A stretch of 31,561 nucleotides of DNA, from positions 1 to 31,561 of the forward strand of contig JBEKBO010000044.1 of assembly GCA_050015355.1 (NCBI GenBank), given 5' to 3'. Shown piece by piece: positions 29,850-31,561 of this stretch. The translations under genes were made by a program, and so were the position numbers. Under the pieces are notes generated by a model. The model was not told the DNA's origin and searched no databases. It saw only the letters and a program-made list of their open reading frames with translations. This DNA comes from CAWBRT01 sp050015355. Its GTDB lineage: Bacteria > Acidobacteriota > Terriglobia > Terriglobales > Acidobacteriaceae. Positions within the stretch are counted from its first letter, which is position 1. Each line of letters opens with the position of its first letter.

Positions 29850-31561
29850 CTAAACCCGGACAACCGGAGTGTCGGGAACCAATCGAACACCGCGCCAACC
29901 CTCCTTTCGCCTCCCCTCCCGCATGACATTGAACACAGCTGTGCAACGCCGGTCTGCCAGCAAAGTGAACAGCTTCCCAATATCGAACGAACGAGGGTCC
30001 CGGCCATTTTCCCTAAATGTCCGTTCCCCAAGCGCCAGTAGCTCGCCTTTTGTGACATTGAACGATTCGTCCCCGAACTCCAGCCGCTCAACCACCCGAG
30101 CGTGGTAATCGGCCTCATGGAACATAGCGGCTGTTGCTTCCCTGACCGAAGACGGAATGTTGCCTAGCTCCTCCCCGTTGGCGATGAACCTCTGTGCGGC
30201 TTGAATCCACTTGTACAGAATCCCCGGACGTTCATTGGCGAGCAGCGTGGATAACCGATGTGGGGATTCCCGGAGCTGTGAAGGCGCGTTCTTGCGCTCC
30301 ATTGCCAGCTCGATACAGCCTGGATTCGCCACTTCATCAAACCGGGCACGAAACGGAATCACCCGAACACGGCGCTTGAACGCGGCGTCGGGTTCGATAT
30401 GCGGGGCTTCGTTCATCAGCGAGACGAGTTTGAACTTGATTTCTCCCGTGACTTCGGACCTATACAGATCCGCTCCGGTAATCTCTCCGCCCCCGGTGAG
30501 CTGTTTGATGGTGCTCGTTTCCAACACCCGATTAATCCCGTGCGTCTGCCCCATCTCTTCGACCAAGGCAACCCGGCTTTGGAGCAGTTTGTAATAAAGC
30601 CTCTTGGTCGTGTTGTCCCCGCCGCGTTCATCGTGGGCCAATTCTGACCATCGCACCACGGCGCAAAAGTCACCCAACGTGCGCTTAATCAGCTTGGCGT
30701 TTTCGGATTTGCCGTTCCCACCAACGCCGGTCCACAACGGCCAGATGTGATAATTGCAATGCCCGATGAGAAAGTAACCGTGGAGCAGTTCAAAATAACT
30801 CATCCACTCCAGGTCTGCCGGTTGGTCGTTGGCTGAGCTGATACTCCGCAAAAAGTAGTCATAGACGAGCGTGGGTGTGTTGGTCGCAGCCAACTGGAGT
30901 CTTTTGGTGATGAAGTCCCCCCGCTCCATCTTCCGTAATTGGCCATTGGGCCGTAAGTCACCAACCACCCCACCCGGCATCCCGATTAGGTAGGGACTGG
31001 CGTCCAACTGGTCGAACCGCACAACTACCCTTCGCGGCGTTAACTCCCCCACCACTGCCAGTCGAAATGGATGGCTCTCCAAGATGCGCCGATAATCACT
31101 GCCTAGGTCTTCCGGTTCCGGCATATCGTATCGGAGGCGGTCGCATACCGGCTGAATCGCTTTCATCAAGAGCAGGTCATCTTGACCCACCAAGTCCCAC
31201 CTTGTTCCTACGAAGGTGGTCCGCATCTTTTTACTATCGTAAATGCGGAGGTGATTCTTGAAGATGTCGAGACCGGCGATGTAATCGGCTACCTTCGCAT
31301 GTGTCGCATCATCGGGCAGCCCTTGCAGCTTGCTGCTCATCATCCCCGTGGGGTCCGTGACCTTGCGAAACGCCTTGAATGAGTGGATGCCATCGTCTTT
31401 ACCGTGTGAGCTGCAACTGCCGTGGAGACAGGAAAATCCGTAACCCACCCCACGGGCGTATGAGATGGTGGTGGATGAATCCCCGGTGGTGCTGCCATGC
31501 GAAGCCGCGCGCGGACACACGATGTCGAAGACAAAGTACTTCCCCTGTCTGCGTTCCCCGA
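29850..31561 (-). CDS. Phage/plasmid superfamily 3 helicase (D5/P4 primase type), 5' end outside window
   Basis: The frame is open to the window edge, so the first part is missing; an internal GTG at 31520 is not convincing as the start because in-frame sequence GKYFVFDIVCPRAASH reads through it. Upstream cysteine/histidine groups (CPRAASHGS, FSCLHGSCSSHGK) resemble a zinc-binding primase-linked segment. The helicase has Walker A GVGGNGKSENAK, a Walker B-like VALVEEMGQ, the later KLVSLMNEAPHIEP (SF3 motif C with the sensor Asn) and RRVRVIPFRARFDE (Arg finger). The family (DUF5906 / D5-N) gives hexameric replicative helicases of satellites, phages and plasmids. Expected role: autonomous replication of the element. 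Confidence 0.88.
   Translation of the reverse strand, partial: GERRQGKYFVFDIVCPRAASHGSTTGDSSTTISYARGVGYGFSCLHGSCSSHGKDDGIHSFKAFRKVTDPTGMMSSKLQGLPDDATHAKVADYIAGLDIFKNHLRIYDSKKMRTTFVGTRWDLVGQDDLLLMKAIQPVCDRLRYDMPEPEDLGSDYRRILESHPFRLAVVGELTPRRVVVRFDQLDASPYLIGMPGGVVGDLRPNGQLRKMERGDFITKRLQLAATNTPTLVYDYFLRSISSANDQPADLEWMSYFELLHGYFLIGHCNYHIWPLWTGVGGNGKSENAKLIKRTLGDFCAVVRWSELAHDERGGDNTTKRLYYKLLQSRVALVEEMGQTHGINRVLETSTIKQLTGGGEITGADLYRSEVTGEIKFKLVSLMNEAPHIEPDAAFKRRVRVIPFRARFDEVANPGCIELAMERKNAPSQLRESPHRLSTLLANERPGILYKWIQAAQRFIANGEELGNIPSSVREATAAMFHEADYHARVVERLEFGDESFNVTKGELLALGERTFRENGRDPRSFDIGKLFTLLADRRCTAVFNVMREGRRKEGWRGVRLVPDTPVVRV

Larger units (their letters stand above)
27831..31561. mobile_element. 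Left part of an integrated satellite/phage-like element at tRNA-Lys
   Basis: Directly after the tRNA come a tyrosine integrase, an excisionase-like gene, an HNH-like remnant, an iteron-flanked AT-rich stretch and a superfamily 3 replicative helicase, all on the minus strand and reading toward the tRNA. The DNA is less GC-rich than the chromosome to the left. No capsid, portal or terminase gene is seen before the window ends, so it could be a P4/PICI-like satellite, an integrative plasmid or a prophage end. The right attachment site is outside the window. Confidence 0.75.

Noticed and set aside
29322..30041. 239-codon + strand ORF in the integrated element
   Set aside because: Low-complexity Pro/Arg-rich sequence that crosses the iterons and the end of the helicase gene; no ribosome site or domain.

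Overview
The window looks like chromosome of a Gram-negative, high-GC soil-type bacterium, most likely an Acidobacteriota (Terriglobia/Koribacter-like) genome. This is inferred from lpxB plus an envelope PPIase (LPS-bearing outer membrane), the mix of housekeeping genes, a stand-alone ClpB-D2-type AAA+ ATPase, and intergenic gaps packed with short palindromic repeats. No rRNA or taxonomic marker confirms it.

Layout. 1-1100: a broken pentapeptide-repeat/TIR gene whose 5' end carries a 72-bp tandem duplication and a probable 1-nt frameshift. 1153-8323: rmuC, a secreted CAP-domain protein, pilT, a small ORF behind a palindrome, ilvE and the AAA+ ATPase. 8598-14168: an exported M48 metalloprotease, lpxB and a large M1-peptidase-like protein that has lost its zinc and catalytic residues. 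14285-14919: an AT-richer two-gene cassette, a PIN-domain protein coupled to a 50-aa lysine-rich protein. 15019-18600: a MidA-type methyltransferase overlapping a 100-aa gene, a secreted unknown, and 3-hydroxyacyl-CoA dehydrogenase coupled to a 61-aa gene. 18993-23591: treY and malQ, convergent and overlapping by 51 bp. 23968-27334: a PpiD/SurA-like chaperone and a radical SAM protein. 27755-31561: tRNA-Lys(CTT) followed by the left end of an integrated element: tyrosine integrase, MerR-type excisionase-like gene, an HNH-like remnant, TTGCAACCC iterons around an AT-rich core, and a superfamily 3 helicase (D5/P4 type) running off the window. This is the gene set of a satellite or integrative element.

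The most striking feature is the short mobile DNA. At least two families are visible. (a) REP-like palindromes of the form CCCCA-stem-loop-stem-TGGGG followed by ACCCC or CACC occur more than a dozen times; their outer bases are conserved but the inner stems differ. Three have landed inside genes in frame: a nested pair in lpxB (about 40 extra residues), one in the MidA methyltransferase (about 14 residues) and a 45-bp triple tandem forming the C-terminal tail of the hydroxyacyl-CoA dehydrogenase. (b) MITE-like elements of 120-150 bp have terminal inverted repeats related to GCTGNNGAAAAA; two of them are flanked by exact 4-bp direct repeats (TTAG, TAAA). At 23612-23925 these are stacked like Russian dolls: a copy of the element at 8443-8578 is split by a palindrome and by a MITE.
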